A DNA stretch of 64,000 bases from Adineta ricciae (lineage: Eukaryota > Rotifera > Eurotatoria > Adinetida > Adinetidae). This document shows, piece by piece, positions 45,798 through 62,762 of this stretch. How positions within the stretch are numbered: position 1 is the stretch's first letter; every line of letters begins with the position of its first letter. Location of the stretch: contig CAJNOJ010000077.1 in assembly GCA_905250025.1 (NCBI GenBank), positions 310,001 through 374,000 of the forward strand. The letters are read 5' to 3'. A program made the translations under genes and the position numbers. Below the pieces are notes generated by a model. It saw nothing but the letters and a program-made list of their open reading frames with translations, had not been told where the DNA came from and made no database searches.

Positions 45798-46903
45798 ATG
45801 AATTTCTTTTCCTCGTTTTCTATTTATTCGTGGACGTCAGATGTATTTGTTTGACCGAGTAACAGTTCCATTCATTTTTCTTTTCTTCTCTATTTATATG
45901 TACACTGATACTTATGTACAAAGAAAAAAACGATTATGTGTCTCTGCTTGATCAAGCATAAAAGGGCATTTTCTTTTGACAGACTACTTTTGAAATGTAA
46001 TCAGGCAAAATTCCGGTTAGGTGATCAATGCTAGAGGGGAAATACATATGTATTTACTCTCGTTTTCTCTACTAATGATCTGGACACACCTATGTTGATG
46101 TTTGTTCGGAGATCAATATAATGATAGAGACCTTGCTTGCGGAGATAAAGAGAGAAAATAATGGTTCTGGTGAGAATTAGATCAAATTAACTTATTTAAA
46201 AGAAATGAAACAAAACTTGGCAGTCCGACAGTTTGTTTTATCTCAGCTGGATGTTAAATGATTGATAGAATTCAGATCGCGTTCAAAAGAAGAATTGCAA
46301 AATAAGGCTTCAATTAGAATCGTTTTGTTAATCAACAAAACAGGCGGATGTATTTTCACACTTTGTGTACGTCCGTATTCAAATGAGATCTAAAACAGTT
46401 TATTTTCTTTTTTCTGTGAAATAAAAATCTATTGAATTGTTGTACTCTTATTAGTAAGCAAAAAAAAACAAACAAAAAAAGAGAACAATAGCGAGTTTAA
46501 TAAACAAAAGAGAAACAGGAAGAAACGACTCTGTTTGCGCGCATCTTCGAGAAGACACATATCGATCGGTTCCATTTTATTGTACGAGAGAAAATGTGCG
46601 CAAGACAACGGCCGTCGAAGAATAGAGAGCGAGAGAGGATGAAGATCAAATTTGTCAAAATATATTTGAAAATTCCTGTCTTCATAGAAATTGATCTATC
46701 ACAAAAATAGAAGACCACGACGACGACAACGACAACAAAAAGAAAGTGATCATAAAAACAAGTTTTACTGTTGTATGCAGATATTTGAAAAGAGAAGAAA
46801 GGAAACAAAGAAGAATAGAACGTATCAGTCTATGAGTGTTATCGTAATCCTGAGAAGTAGTGACAGTGGAGAGGAAAGGAAAACAAAACGAATTGAATCG
46901 CTA
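45798..46903. other. intergenic, convergent 3' ends of Wnt and GT4
   Basis: This 1.1 kb has A/T-rich runs and the two 3' UTRs. No coding exon or structured RNA is recognised. Confidence 0.45.
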
Positions 46904-48843
46904 TTATCTCGAAGAGGATGAGTCTTTTGTCACCACTGAATTATGCTTATTTTGATAACAGCTATTATTATTTCTATCATTCTTTCGTATAGCATTGGGC
47001 AGTGGCGAAGAAACTTTGACAAATGGTGCCATGAAAAGTAACGCGAGTAACATCAATATCAACCAAATCAGTCCGTAATAAAACAAACGTATACCAGTGA
47101 TGAATATATTCATTGTCTTCTTCGCATTCTGCTTACGCCTTTGTGCCACAGCGTCATAATAGATTTCATTCAATTGATCACTAGCAGAATCCCATGAATG
47201 TTTCAATGCTTGTTCTTGTGCCTTTATCGACAAATACTTGCGATCTTTCATAGCACAACGGACAGCTTCTTCAGCTGAATCTAGATCATCTGGTTTCCAT
47301 AAATATCCGTGTTCACCATTGACAAAGAATTCTTTCAATTGTCCACCTTCTGCTGCGACCACTGGCGTTCCACTCGCCATTGCTTCTAAGTAAACTTGTC
47401 CGAATGTTTCACTAACTGATGCGTACAGAAAATAATCAGCACTTGCATACGCGCTTGCTAGCTCCTCTCCGCCGAGATAACCAAAGAAATATACACGGTC
47501 TCTGGGAAATACGGGTTCTAAGGTTTGTCGATATGGACCATCACCAATAATACAGAGAAATGTTTGATTTGGTATGCGATCTAATACAAGTGATAGAAAT
47601 TCGAAATTCTTCTCCGGAGATATTCGACCGACGCAGAGAAATAGCGTTATCGAATCCATTTGTTGTTCAGTAAAGTTATTATATGTTCCAAACATACGGT
47701 AGCGCATCAATTGTGAACGTCGATTACGGTTGAATAGTTCAGAATCGACACCCGTTTTCCAAACAATAACTGGCCGAGGTATGCCTGTGTTTTCCATAAA
47801 TTCAGCAAAATCTTTGCTAACTGTTAAATTGGCTGACGAATAGATTAAGTGTTTCAAACGAATGAATTGGTACAGAGATCGAGTCATAGTCACAGCGTAC
47901 GAACGCATGTAAGTTAAAAGATAGAAGTCGATATTGGTATGTGATGACCACACGATCGGGATATTGAGAGATTTAGCAATGGCACCACAAAACATGGCTG
48001 CTGGTGTTTGTTCAACAATATGGATGACATCAGGTGAAAATCGACGAATCGCTGAGTATATAGTTGGCTAAAATCAAAATTCAACATATTCGAACTACAT
48101 ATATGAAACGTTTTATCTTAAAAACAAATATTATTCATTCTCTGTCATCTCAATATATTCTACACTCGATGACCGTTAAGATGTTTGTGTTCTTTTTTTT
48201 ATATTCTTAATGCACTTTCGTACTCAGGTTAAGAGAATCTATGCAAAGCGCTAGGTGCTAAAAAAGCATTCGTTTTTCTTTGTCTGCTCAGCCTTCGATC
48301 GTTGGTATGAAACCACAATATGACTAGTTTCACGCATGAATGCGCGGACTTTTACATGTGCCAAGCCTATTTTATTTGTGCAACTTACATTAGGAAAAAG
48401 AAACGGACAAGCACAGTCGATTTTGTTGGTAAATTCAGTTGATGGCAATGAAGAGAATGTAACGTAGGTCTCAAGTATATCATTTCCTTCGACCCATGTC
48501 AAAGCATTCTAAATAGATACAATGAATCACAATAACAAGGTTTAATCGAGCTTAAGTTATGCAAATAATACAGTCGATAAATAGTTTTCAATTTTTTTCT
48601 CTCTCTTTCTATCCGACTTACTTTGCAACCAGTAATTACGTGAATATGATGTTTTCGGTTAGCTAAACGTCGAATGATTTCTTTGAATCGACGTGTTATG
48701 CCACTGGTGAACGACGGGAAACTTTCGGCAAATAGAAGAATCCGTAATGGTTCGTCATGGTGAAAACCATTTGTGTAAGCTATGCAAAAAGAAAAGTAAA
48801 CAGTTACGAAGAATATTCCGTAGTGAAAACAAATGGTTCTCAT
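46904..48843 (-). CDS. GT4 glycosyltransferase, SQD2-like
   Basis: The three exons start MRTICFHYGIFFVTVYFSFC (signal-like), then PLRILLFAESFPSFTSGITR and IHVITGCK. A second exon (about 48370-48490) is less conserved, and the third has DVIHIVEQTPAAMFCG, WSSHTNIDFYLLTYMRSYAV, WKTGVDSELFNRNRRSQLMR, LCVGRISPEKNFEFLSLVLD, FLCIIGDGPYRQTLEPVF, ELASAYASADYFLYASVSET and FGQVYLEAMASGTPVVAAEG, the GT-B EX7E-type active region. This resembles plant and cyanobacterial sulfoquinovosyl transferase SQD2 more than animal GT4s. A membrane helix (YYGLIWLILMLLALLFMAPF) lies near the C-terminus. SQD2 makes the sulfolipid sulfoquinovosyldiacylglycerol. Whether an animal protein keeps that activity is unknown. One exon join near 48070-48270 is approximate. 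Confidence 0.88.
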
Positions 48844-51319
48844 TGTTAGTCATAAGCGAGCAACGTACCTCCGTTACTAATCATTTGATTTAATAAAAAT
48901 CTAAAGTGAAATTTCAATCTCAATGTAAATGAAGTCGAATGAATGAATGTGAAGTAAAAATACTATGAGACACTCTATTCATTCGTCTCCTTTATATATT
49001 CTTGTGAAATGAGTATTCGAGACATGAAATCAATTCTTTTTTTCTTCTTCGTTTTTTTTTCTCATTCTTCCTCTTCTTTCTACCGTACATCAATACGTCT
49101 TCACATGAAAATGCGTGTGCATGTTGTACAGCAACGAAATACTCACATACACATAAAAAATGACTAAAAATACGTTTTCATCACTTGCACATACTGAGCT
49201 ATGATTAATATTTTTCGTTTTCTCTTTCTTTCTATGAATAACTCACATTGGTAGCAATGGTCGATACTTGTCGAGCACTTGTCAACAACATTCGATGTTG
49301 ATGAGTCCTCAGGTGATTGAAAGAGACTTGCGGCTAGTGCTGCACATGAACCCGTTGTGAAACTGAACTTCCACCAAGATGAGGATGTTTCGTGTGGCGA
49401 CGAAGATGCTGTTGCGAACGAAGATAACATTGCATTCTATTCGACAAGTAAAAAAAACAACAGGAATTAGGCAAACAAAATCTGGACGAATCATTCGTTT
49501 AAATGCGTACAGATCAAATCAATCAATCGATCGATCACTAAATTTGATTTCGAAGTCAAAAGCAAAATATTCGCGAGTGCTAACAATAAATGTCCATTAG
49601 TCAACTATTCGATATCATCTAGTCGTTTTACTAATACTTGGGAAAAGGTAGATGTCAGTAGAAAATGCGATTGAAACGTACATTCCTATATTTGAGAAAG
49701 AATACTCAAGAAAGAAATCTTTTCTACGTGTCGAATGCAAATACAACGAAGGAAAAAAGAAATTTGCAGTTACTAACACAACAGCCGGTACTATACTTAC
49801 TAGGCGATAAAGCATACAACCGCATGTCTTTCTTCATTTTCTCTCTCTCTCTCTCTCTATCGCGATTTTTTTTTCTTCATGCTATCTATAGCAAGATCTT
49901 CTTCGTTATGTATGCACTCGTAGTACACAGAATTGTTCGACACTTTTTTCCATCATCAGAACGAACAGAAATTCAACACACAAAAGAACATCGAAGAAGA
50001 AAAAAAGAAACATTTTTTGAGAGAGACAGAAACGAAGAATATAAATATACTATTGCCAGCTTTATATATACATAGACATTGTCGTCGATCAAATGTCAAA
50101 TGTTGCTAAGATGAAGAAATTCAGGGACAAAAAAATACAATAATATTCATAGTTTTTACAACTCAACGAAAGCATAATTATTACTGTTTATTTACAGATT
50201 CAAGGTCGAGCAAGTCCTATTTCTTTTGATTAATCTCACATGATGAAATCAATAATCGAATATGAAAACATTCTTATCAAATATTTTCTTCGGATGAAAA
50301 GTATTCGATGTAAATTTGCATTCACGATTTCTTTTCTCTATTGATCATAAATATTTTATTATTTTGAAAAGACCTACAATGTAACAATCCGAATGAATCA
50401 TCTCAAATTTCTGGCAAATAGAACGATATGATTTCATTTTTTTCTCGTCGTGTTTTGTCATCAAGTAGATAAATATAGACATTGGACTTAATGGACAATT
50501 AACGAACGATATCAGTATCAATTTTCGTTCTGCTAAACTTCAAAATCGACAGCACGCGTGCACTTTAGAGAACAGAAATAGATTATGATGTAAATCTTCG
50601 CACTCAATAGATTTCAATGTGATCCTCTTACATAAATAAATATACACAGAGCAATGAATAATGCACTTCGAAAATAACCATATGGATAAATAGAAAGTCA
50701 TCACTGGATGACAATATGTAGAAAGTAGAGATAAATCGATGGATGATTAATCTATATACACATGTGCGGACGAGAGATAATAAGACGAGACAATAGTTTT
50801 TGATGAGGTTGCAAAACAAAAATGTACAAAAAAATTATTGATTTATTTTAACAAGAATTCATTTGACTGAGCAAGAAATTGATACGTGATTACGATACGA
50901 TCGGTTGTCCTTCTTTCCGACGCCGTGGAAATATGGTAATCTTGGTAAATAATTTGGATGTAAACCAAACGATAGGAAATGTTTTTGTGTTTAATCAGAA
51001 TGCAATGATTATTCACAGCAAGAATTCTAGTTTTCATACGATATCAAACTGCTGTGAGATATGGCCTCATTTATATATCTGGTTCGATATGATTATGGAA
51101 ACATGCGCGTTCAGAATAAATGAATTGAAGAGATAGAGACACGTTGTCGATAGAGGTCGCTCACCATCATTCGTCGAAATGAAAAACCGCATGACAAGGT
51201 TCAATTGGTTGATAAGTTTGACCGTTTGATCTGGCAGATAGGACGAGCTGCACTTGTTTGTCAACAAATGTTTGAAGGGTATCGTATGTATTCGATACAA
51301 ATTGATATTTAAACTGACG
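48844..51319. other. long intergenic region between divergent genes
   Basis: This 2.5 kb gap is long for this compact window. It contains a CT microsatellite at about 49840-49860, poly-T tracts and no open frame with recognisable similarity. It may hold regulatory DNA for the homeodomain/BRCT gene. Confidence 0.4.
49838..49860. repeat. CT microsatellite
   Basis: A short perfect run of CT dinucleotides followed by T-rich sequence. Confidence 0.6.
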
Positions 51320-54300
51320 ATGGATTCATATACGAGTGACAATGAAGACCATGATCTTCGTTCTTTATCTGAACGTATTTTACCTTTAACATCTGCATCT
51401 TTTACGAATAATAATATATCTCCTCGAAATAATAGCAATAATCCTAATCGTATTCGTTCACTAAAACCACAAAAAAGTATTTCATTCGATAATCGAACTT
51501 ATCGTGAAGAAATGTCCTTTCCAACAACAGCAAGCACAGGTGATATTATACAGTTAAGCGATGGTACGCGAAAAAAATACAACGGTTCATCATGGCGTCG
51601 AATGTGTTCCAAACCAAATTGTACTTATTATACACAGAGTCAAGGCTTATGCAAACCACATTTAGCGGCATCGAAGAAGCGCAAACTATCCAAGAGTGAC
51701 AATGATTTACCCGTGATTGAGGCAGCGCTTTCGACTCAAAAAGAACCTAAGAAAGGTGATATTATTGTTTTACCGAATGGTGTTCGCAAAAAATATGACG
51801 GACGACAATATAGACGTGTTTGTGCTAAACCTTCATGTACTGTTGTTGTACATGGTAGTCTAGAATATCAAAATGGGTTTGTATTGATGAATTTTCGACT
51901 ATTGCTCTCTATTTCTAAGTATGAATTGTAGTTTATGCCCTCATCATTATAATGAATATCGTTTCAATACCAGTAGTCAAACAATACCTCAAACTGAACA
52001 AGAATTATTCAACCAAAGCTCGACTCCACCGAAGCAGTCTGTGATGCTATCATCATCATCACGCAAACGTCATCGCCCCAATTCTCCATTATCCGGTAAT
52101 TTATCACAAGTCCCAATATATGATAATCACAGTAAAAGCTCGGTACCCAAACCGAATCGTCGTCTATCGATTGCTGTTATTCCACCATCAGTCGACATTG
52201 AACATCCGAACAAAGGTGATATTATTGAAATGGAAAATGGTTCAAGAAAGAAGTTCGATGGTGTTGTCTGGCGGACGATTTGCTCAATTCCAGGCTGTTT
52301 AATAGCTGCACAACGAAACGAACTATGTCGGAAACATTTCATTAAACTTAATGGCAAACCGAATACAGCACCGACTATGGCCACGAATATGAACACTTCC
52401 GGCGCAAGGCTCACATCCAGAGTTGATAGCAGTTCGTCCCTGGATGATAGATCAGGTAACCGGTTAACTACACAAATCTGTAATACTTCACACACTGTTT
52501 CGTCTAGAAGCGCTCCACAATGTCAAGTTTTCGAAGGATCTTGTCACTGGTGTCAGAGATGAATCGATAGATTACGATGGTAGCCAACATGAAGAGCCCA
52601 ATACCGATAATATATCTAACAGTTACAGTATTTCTGGTTTGTTTCTTTCTTCCAAATTGAATTTGAATTTTTCACTGTTGCTTTTCAGACGAAGAAACAC
52701 ATATTAAACATGAACAGTCGTCACCAATTGAGGATGACAATCTAGGCACACAGATCGATCATACATTAATTAATGCACTTTCAGCAAGCAGAGAAAAATT
52801 TCCAACAAGTGTGGCATTCTTTTCCTCGTTTAAACTTAATACGTTTTTTCCCTCTAAATTTAGCTTTTCTAAAGAAATGGCTCCGGGAACATCGCAGTCA
52901 TCCGTATCCAAGTAATCATGAAAAACTTCAATTAGCTAAACAGTCCTCGATCACATATGATCAAGTGACAACTTGGTTTAATAACGCTCGAGCTATCCTC
53001 CGACGTCGACAAGCAAAACTACGACATCCGTTGAATACTGCTGACGATAACGATGAGGACGACGACGGTATCGATGAACATCTCACTTATGACAATCGAA
53101 AACGTGAGTCTATTTCTCCAATGTCATTCAATTCAATCGTTCGATTTTTCAGGTCACCGATCAATGCCTTTATTCAACGGTGTCAGCTGTCGTTCGATAG
53201 GTATACAATGCAATCCGTCAACAGTCGAACAGACAACTATAACATCAACGAAAATCTCAGTTATGACCGATGATGAATTAGCATCCGATCGAACAATTCA
53301 AATCTTGACGCCATCCAATCGAGTATTAGCAACAGATAATGTAAAAGGAAACAGTAGTCATCATTTGCTATTAAATGGAATTAAAACCGAAGATGAAGAT
53401 GAACGAGAAAAAGATATTATCATTACAACAACCTGTCTAGATGATGATCAAATGGTAGGCATGAATCTGTTACTCTACACCCTAGAGTCTGCTTTGTAGC
53501 AGAATTTAATTATAAACAGGTTGAGTGGCTAGAAACTAATTTCTACATTAATTATCATGAATAAGATAGGAACCCATTATTCGAGAACATCTATGGAGTA
53601 CACTTGTTATCAACGTAAATAGGCGACTACAAGAATTGCGTGCCTGTTGAGTTAATACCAGTGTGAGAATGATAAGAAAAAGATTATTTTTTCGTGTATA
53701 AAAAAAATTCCAGAGACAAGGAATGTGATAACAGCAGGAAGAACTTTGTCAGGTTTATGGCTTCATTTATGTTTAGGTACGCGTTAAAGATTTCTGCTCA
53801 AGATTTCAAATTGAATTGTGTAATGTTGTTGATGAAACGACGACACACTTAATAACTGATGAAGAAGAAGGTGAAACACTCGTCTGTCCTTTATCGAAAA
53901 AAGTTATTCAATCAGTTGCTCGCCATATGTACATTGTCACATATCGATGGATTGATGCTTGTCTAGAAGCCAACAAGATTGTTAACGAAAAACCGTTCGA
54001 AATTCAAGGTGATCTCACGCTTTCGTCCGATCATAATGGTTTGTCGATGCTCGTGTTTTGCTACGAGAAGAAAAGGTGATTTTCGTCTGTTTTGTAGGCA
54101 TGCAACGAAGTCGACAGAGTATTTTACCAGATAGTTTACCGAAAAATCTTTTATTAGAAAATTTTTCTATTATGTTAAAATGTAATGGATGTCAAGAAAT
54201 GATGAATAATGAAGAATTAATTGAATTAGTTCAATTATCTGGTGCTAAACATACAACTGATTCTCATTTTTCTCGCTTACAACCAGGTATTACTCGTATT

Positions 54301-54514
54301 GTTCTGTGTGAAAAAGAATATCTTATGAATCGACGTGAAATGTATGAAAAATGTATTCAATCCGGTATTCATTTTCTCACTCCGGAATGGTAAATGTGAA
54401 CAGCGACAGACAATACAAGATTTTCAACTCTTCTCGTTTCTTTCTTCTAGGTTTCTGGAATCACTTGTTCAATATCGTATTCAACCATTTCAAGAATATC
54501 AAATATCGCCATAA
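51320..54514 (+). CDS. multidomain nuclear protein: 3x Cys/His repeat, TALE-like homeodomain, tandem BRCT
   Basis: A chain of phase-compatible exons starting MDSYTSDNEDHD encodes one protein. Three related modules follow the pattern GDIIxLxxGxRKKYxGxxxRR, then Cx3-4Cx6-10LCx2H, at about 51538-51670, 51751-51945 and 52216-52345. They probably bind zinc. A TALE-type homeodomain follows (FLKKWLREHRSHPYPSNHEK, then LAKQSSITYDQVTTWFNNAR). An acidic, Ser/Thr-rich linker leads to a BRCA1-type BRCT pair: DIIITTTCLDDDQM joins across an intron to VRVKDFCSRFQIELC and DETTTHLIT, then MYIVTYRWIDACLEANKIVN and FEIQGDLTL. The second repeat has LLLENFSIMLKCNGC, ELIELVQLSGAK, and HFLTPEWFLESLVQ. BRCT pairs bind phosphopeptides in DNA repair. 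The fusion is read from splice sites; the 300 bp intron at 53456-53774 is the weakest link. Confidence 0.8.
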
Positions 54515-56980
54515 GACAAAGCATTACGATAAAATGTCTTTTCTCTCTTTCTCTGTCTCGTCTTCTTCTTCTTTTTTTTTGCTTGTTGTCAGATTAAAAG
54601 CTAAACGCAATCGTTCTTGTATTCTCTTCAATGAAAAAACAAAGACAAAACTATTCGATCGAAATACGAGAGATCAACATATTTGACGCACTCGAATGAA
54701 AGGAGAAAATTATTGTTATCACTGTCATGACATATAATCTGTACATCGAGGGAAGCAGTGCGTATTGAAATTATCGTATCCATACTCGCAAGAACGAAGG
54801 ACGAACTCGATGATACGCGAGTATCAAGTCCAATTAAACGAATTTGTTTACTGGTTGCATGTCAACTACATGAAGGTATAAACTTACACAAGCAGATACA
54901 GACTAGGCTTATGTTAGGACGATAATCAACGTATACAACGAAAGTAGTGCAACATCCCAGGAAAAAAATACGTCATTACAGAGAGGATAATTAGTAGGTG
55001 CCGTTGTTGACAACATTCTTGAAAATTATCTCGTGAAAAAATCCGATCTAATTTGGATGCAATCTTTTATTGATGTCGTTCTTTTTGATAACATTAAGCA
55101 AATCCCGGTGAGCAGCTAAAACTAATTACATTGAATACGTGAGAAGTTTGGCCATCCAATCTCTGGTGATTATTCACTGAGCAATGCTACTTATTTCACC
55201 GGTGAGAGTCTGTTTGATTCATAAGGTGTTCTCAACATTCATGTTTTTTGTCAAGAAATCTGATGAGATTTTTCCAAGTTTGTTTTTAATTTAGTAATAG
55301 CAATGATGTCAAGACTTGTCAGTGCAATTTATGCATGTTGTTTTTTCCTGATTGTCTCCGAGAAGTTCTTTGAAATAGTTGCGCGTGTCAACACCCCCAG
55401 TTTCTCTTTTGCGCTCTCTATTTCCTTGCTTAGTCGCATCTTATTGTCTGTTCTTTGCAAAGCTTTTCATCAGCATCATCATCATCATTCCTTTGTGCCG
55501 TTCGGAAATATGGTGCTTCTGTTCGTATGCGTGCTTGCGTGCATACATTGCAAAAAACGGAGAAGGAGAGAGGGAGAAAAAGAAGAAAAGAACCGAACAC
55601 AACAAACAGTCGGAGATGAAACAGGAAAAGAGAAAGAAAAAAAGAAAAAAAAATATCGAAAAATATATATTGACCTTATTTTCTTTTCTAGTACTCTCAG
55701 TGCAAACAAACTGAATGATCTTCCATTGACAAATCTTCTTGCGCTCGGTGTTAGTTGAAAGAAACAGGTAGGTAAAAGGCAAATCCCATCAGTTGATTTC
55801 AAAAGAATGGGATGTTTTTTTCACAAGCACTTGTTCTATGCGCGAAAATGAAAAGAAACTATAAAAGTGTAGTTGATGCTTGATTCTTTTTCATATAACC
55901 CGAGACATTCGTTGCGTTTCATGTTGAATGAACTCTTCAACTAGTTTGTTAGATAGGCTTTTCCAGTCGATAGAAACTAACGACTATTTCACATATTCTC
56001 CCTTGATAATATACCGAAATGAGTAAACTGTTCATGCTATCGCTGAATTTTTTCTCAGGTTTTTAACATAATCACTTTAATATATAATTACACTGTTCGG
56101 ATATTACACGCAAGATTAATGAAAAACAAAGATCTTAGGAGCGGAAGCGAACTTATTAGTAGGTACATATTTCTTTTCGCTCTTTGGGTACGAAAGTTCT
56201 TCTGATATCCGCAATATTCGTACTATTAACAATTCCGAGATCACCCTTATTTTTTCTCTTCATCAGTGAAGAATTTCTGTGTTTGAATATTGAAAAGTCA
56301 TTTGAAATGACTTTGTCATTCGCTAAGCAACACGCTTCACTGTTGTCAAAAGGTTACAGACGAAAACATTGATAAGATTTTGTTTATTTTAAATAACTAA
56401 ATGAGATGTAGTGAAGCTTATAAAGGGCGAAAGCACTGATAATGAGTACGAGTTGGGCGTAGGTGTGTCGTACGCACCGGCTTGTTTTCTAAATGATATT
56501 TGATCCTGTTAGATCTTCTTGTCGATGTTTTTCTCTGACTAGCTTTGCCTTGACAAGTTGAGAAAGAATGGCGAGAAAATATTTTTTCAAGAACTGTTCT
56601 TCGTTAAACCACATTGAAACGAGAGACGGGAAAAAAGATTTTACTCATTTTCCTTTTCTCTTTCTACGCCTTTCGTCTCATTTCTTTGCTCCTTTTCTTT
56701 TGATTTGCCTTTTCAGCACAAGTATATGCACGTATACTTGAAAATTATGCGCAAACAAACATATACACAAATTTTTTTCATTATATGACAAAAGTAACAG
56801 TAGATTTTTTTTTCTTTCGTTCGGTCTTCTTCTTTTTTTCTTTCTTGTAAATAAACTTTTCATTCTTTATTGTTTACAACGCATCGTTAGTTCGCATGAG
56901 ATTAAACGACAGAAGAATGACATATAATGGCGTCGGAAACCTCTTTTACGTACATTCTACGTTAGATTTCTCTGCTTTAG
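54515..56980. other. intergenic and likely 5' region of SIK gene
   Basis: This is 2.5 kb of AT-rich DNA with a His-rich open frame near 55303-55758 that looks like chance coding in a repetitive stretch. A 5' UTR intron acceptor (TTTAG) abuts the SIK start codon. No other gene is supported. Confidence 0.45.
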
Positions 56981-61154
<4,174 letters not shown>

Positions 61155-61642
61155 TGTCATTCAGTGATCTTTATGTTTTGATAGTGAATACATACATATA
61201 TTTATTTTCTTTTTCGTTATAATAACAAATTCATGTTCAAGATTGACATTTACTTCGAACAATCTTTACACTTTTTCCGTGTACATATCGTTTATTTTCC
61301 TTTCTGCTATTTTGAAGTCTGCCGAGCAGTTCATTCGAATAAACAAAATTGGCTTCAATCGATTTTCTTTTTCTCACCTTTTAATTTTGATTCGGACACA
61401 GAAAGCAAAACATATTCGATTTTTTTTAAAAGGAAATCGATGTTGATACTTTGTGACTCAACGGCATGACGTCAGCCAGCTCAAATTTTTTTTCCTTTCT
61501 ATCCAACCAACAAATTCAACCTCATGACAAATATTATGTTTTATCTTGCCAAAATTATGCAAGAACATTTCGTCATTCTATATAATAGTTGCGTTTTTCG
61601 TGAAAACGCATCATAACATCGAAGATATATGCGAGGCTGGTT
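61155..61642. other. SIK 3' UTR / RING gene upstream
   Basis: This 488 bp, T-rich, shows no coding similarity. Confidence 0.4.
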
Positions 61643-62762
61643 ATGCATAGTGAAATAAATGTAGTTCCTATTTATCCATTAGTTAATGTGAAAGATTGTG
61701 CGGATTGGATGTCAGCAACTGCAGATATAAAGCCTCATTATGATCAATTAAGTAGCAATAGCAGTCATGCAACTGTTTCTGATGAAGATATTATTGCTTC
61801 ACGTTCATCAGACCCATCGGAAACTGTAAACGATCAGAAGTAGATTAACTGGGAACTTATCTGAATATTTCACGGGAACACTCTCTTTTCTGTTCTAGTT
61901 CAAATGAGATTGTTGACGACGACGATGATTATTATGCTCAATTTGATTGGCCCGATGATGAAGCCAAAGATTTCCTAGAATCCTCTGATGATGAAAATGA
62001 TGAAATCTATCTTGGGAAACATCTAAACAGTAAACAAATGACTCAATTCGATAAAATGGACCAAACGCCGTATCAACGTTCGAAACGTTCGGATAAGAAA
62101 CTCAAAGCACAATGTCAGATCAAAACTAAGCATGCTAAATCAATTCGATACAATTCGCACAATAAACAATTATATATGCATCATCGATTGTTCAAACGCG
62201 TTCAGTTAGATCCACCATCATATCATTTTCTCTCTTCGCCTCCACCGCGGTCTATAGAAACGATCAAACCTGACCGTTACGAACGAAACGATCCGAACAA
62301 AACGAAGCCAGTCGCACCTGTTGTTCATCCTTCAAATCAATTCCGCGAATATACCATCCATGAAAATAACATTCCCAACGAGCCTGCATTCGACGATGCC
62401 ATGATTGCGTTTCTTCTCGATATGCAAAATCGTGATCTGTATGATAAACTCGACTTCATTTCGTTTCAATACTTTTTTTCTTCATTCGTTTTAGTTCACC
62501 GAATGACTATGAAATGTTATTACGACTTGACGAACGTGTACAACGTAAAACTGTAGATAAAAATGTTCTAAACAACCTTCAAACAGTCAACGTCGACGAC
62601 ACACATTTGAATGAGCAATGCACAATTTGTATGGAAACTTATCTACTTGGACAAAAATTAAAAATATTACCATGCAAACATATGTTCCATCTCAATTGCA
62701 TTGAAACGTATCTCAAAGAATTTTCTACTCAATGTCCATTAGATAATATGCCGCTAGCATGA
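61643..62762 (+). CDS. RING-H2 finger protein, probable E3 ubiquitin ligase
   Basis: Three exons start MHSEINVVPIYPLVNVKDCA and give an acidic region (with VDDDDDYYAQFDWPDDEAKD), a basic central region and a C-terminal RING-H2. The RING is CTICMETYLLGQKLKILPCK, then HMFHLNCIETYLKEFSTQCP and LDNM. The eighth zinc ligand position is Asp (CPLD), as in RBX1. RING-H2 proteins act as E3 ligases by recruiting E2 enzymes. The first intron donor is GTAGAT near 61841, followed by TTCTAG, both in matching phase. Substrates are unknown. The Lys/Arg-rich middle could bind RNA, DNA or acidic partners, which is inference. Confidence 0.85.

Noticed and set aside
49164-49430. Minus-strand 88-codon frame as a gene
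   Set aside because: It is Ser-rich with no recognised domain and no start context, in a stretch upstream of the GT4 gene.
55303-55758. His-rich 151-codon open frame upstream of SIK
   Set aside because: It is low-complexity, with no family similarity, overlapping open frames on both strands, and T/A-rich tracts; it looks like chance coding.
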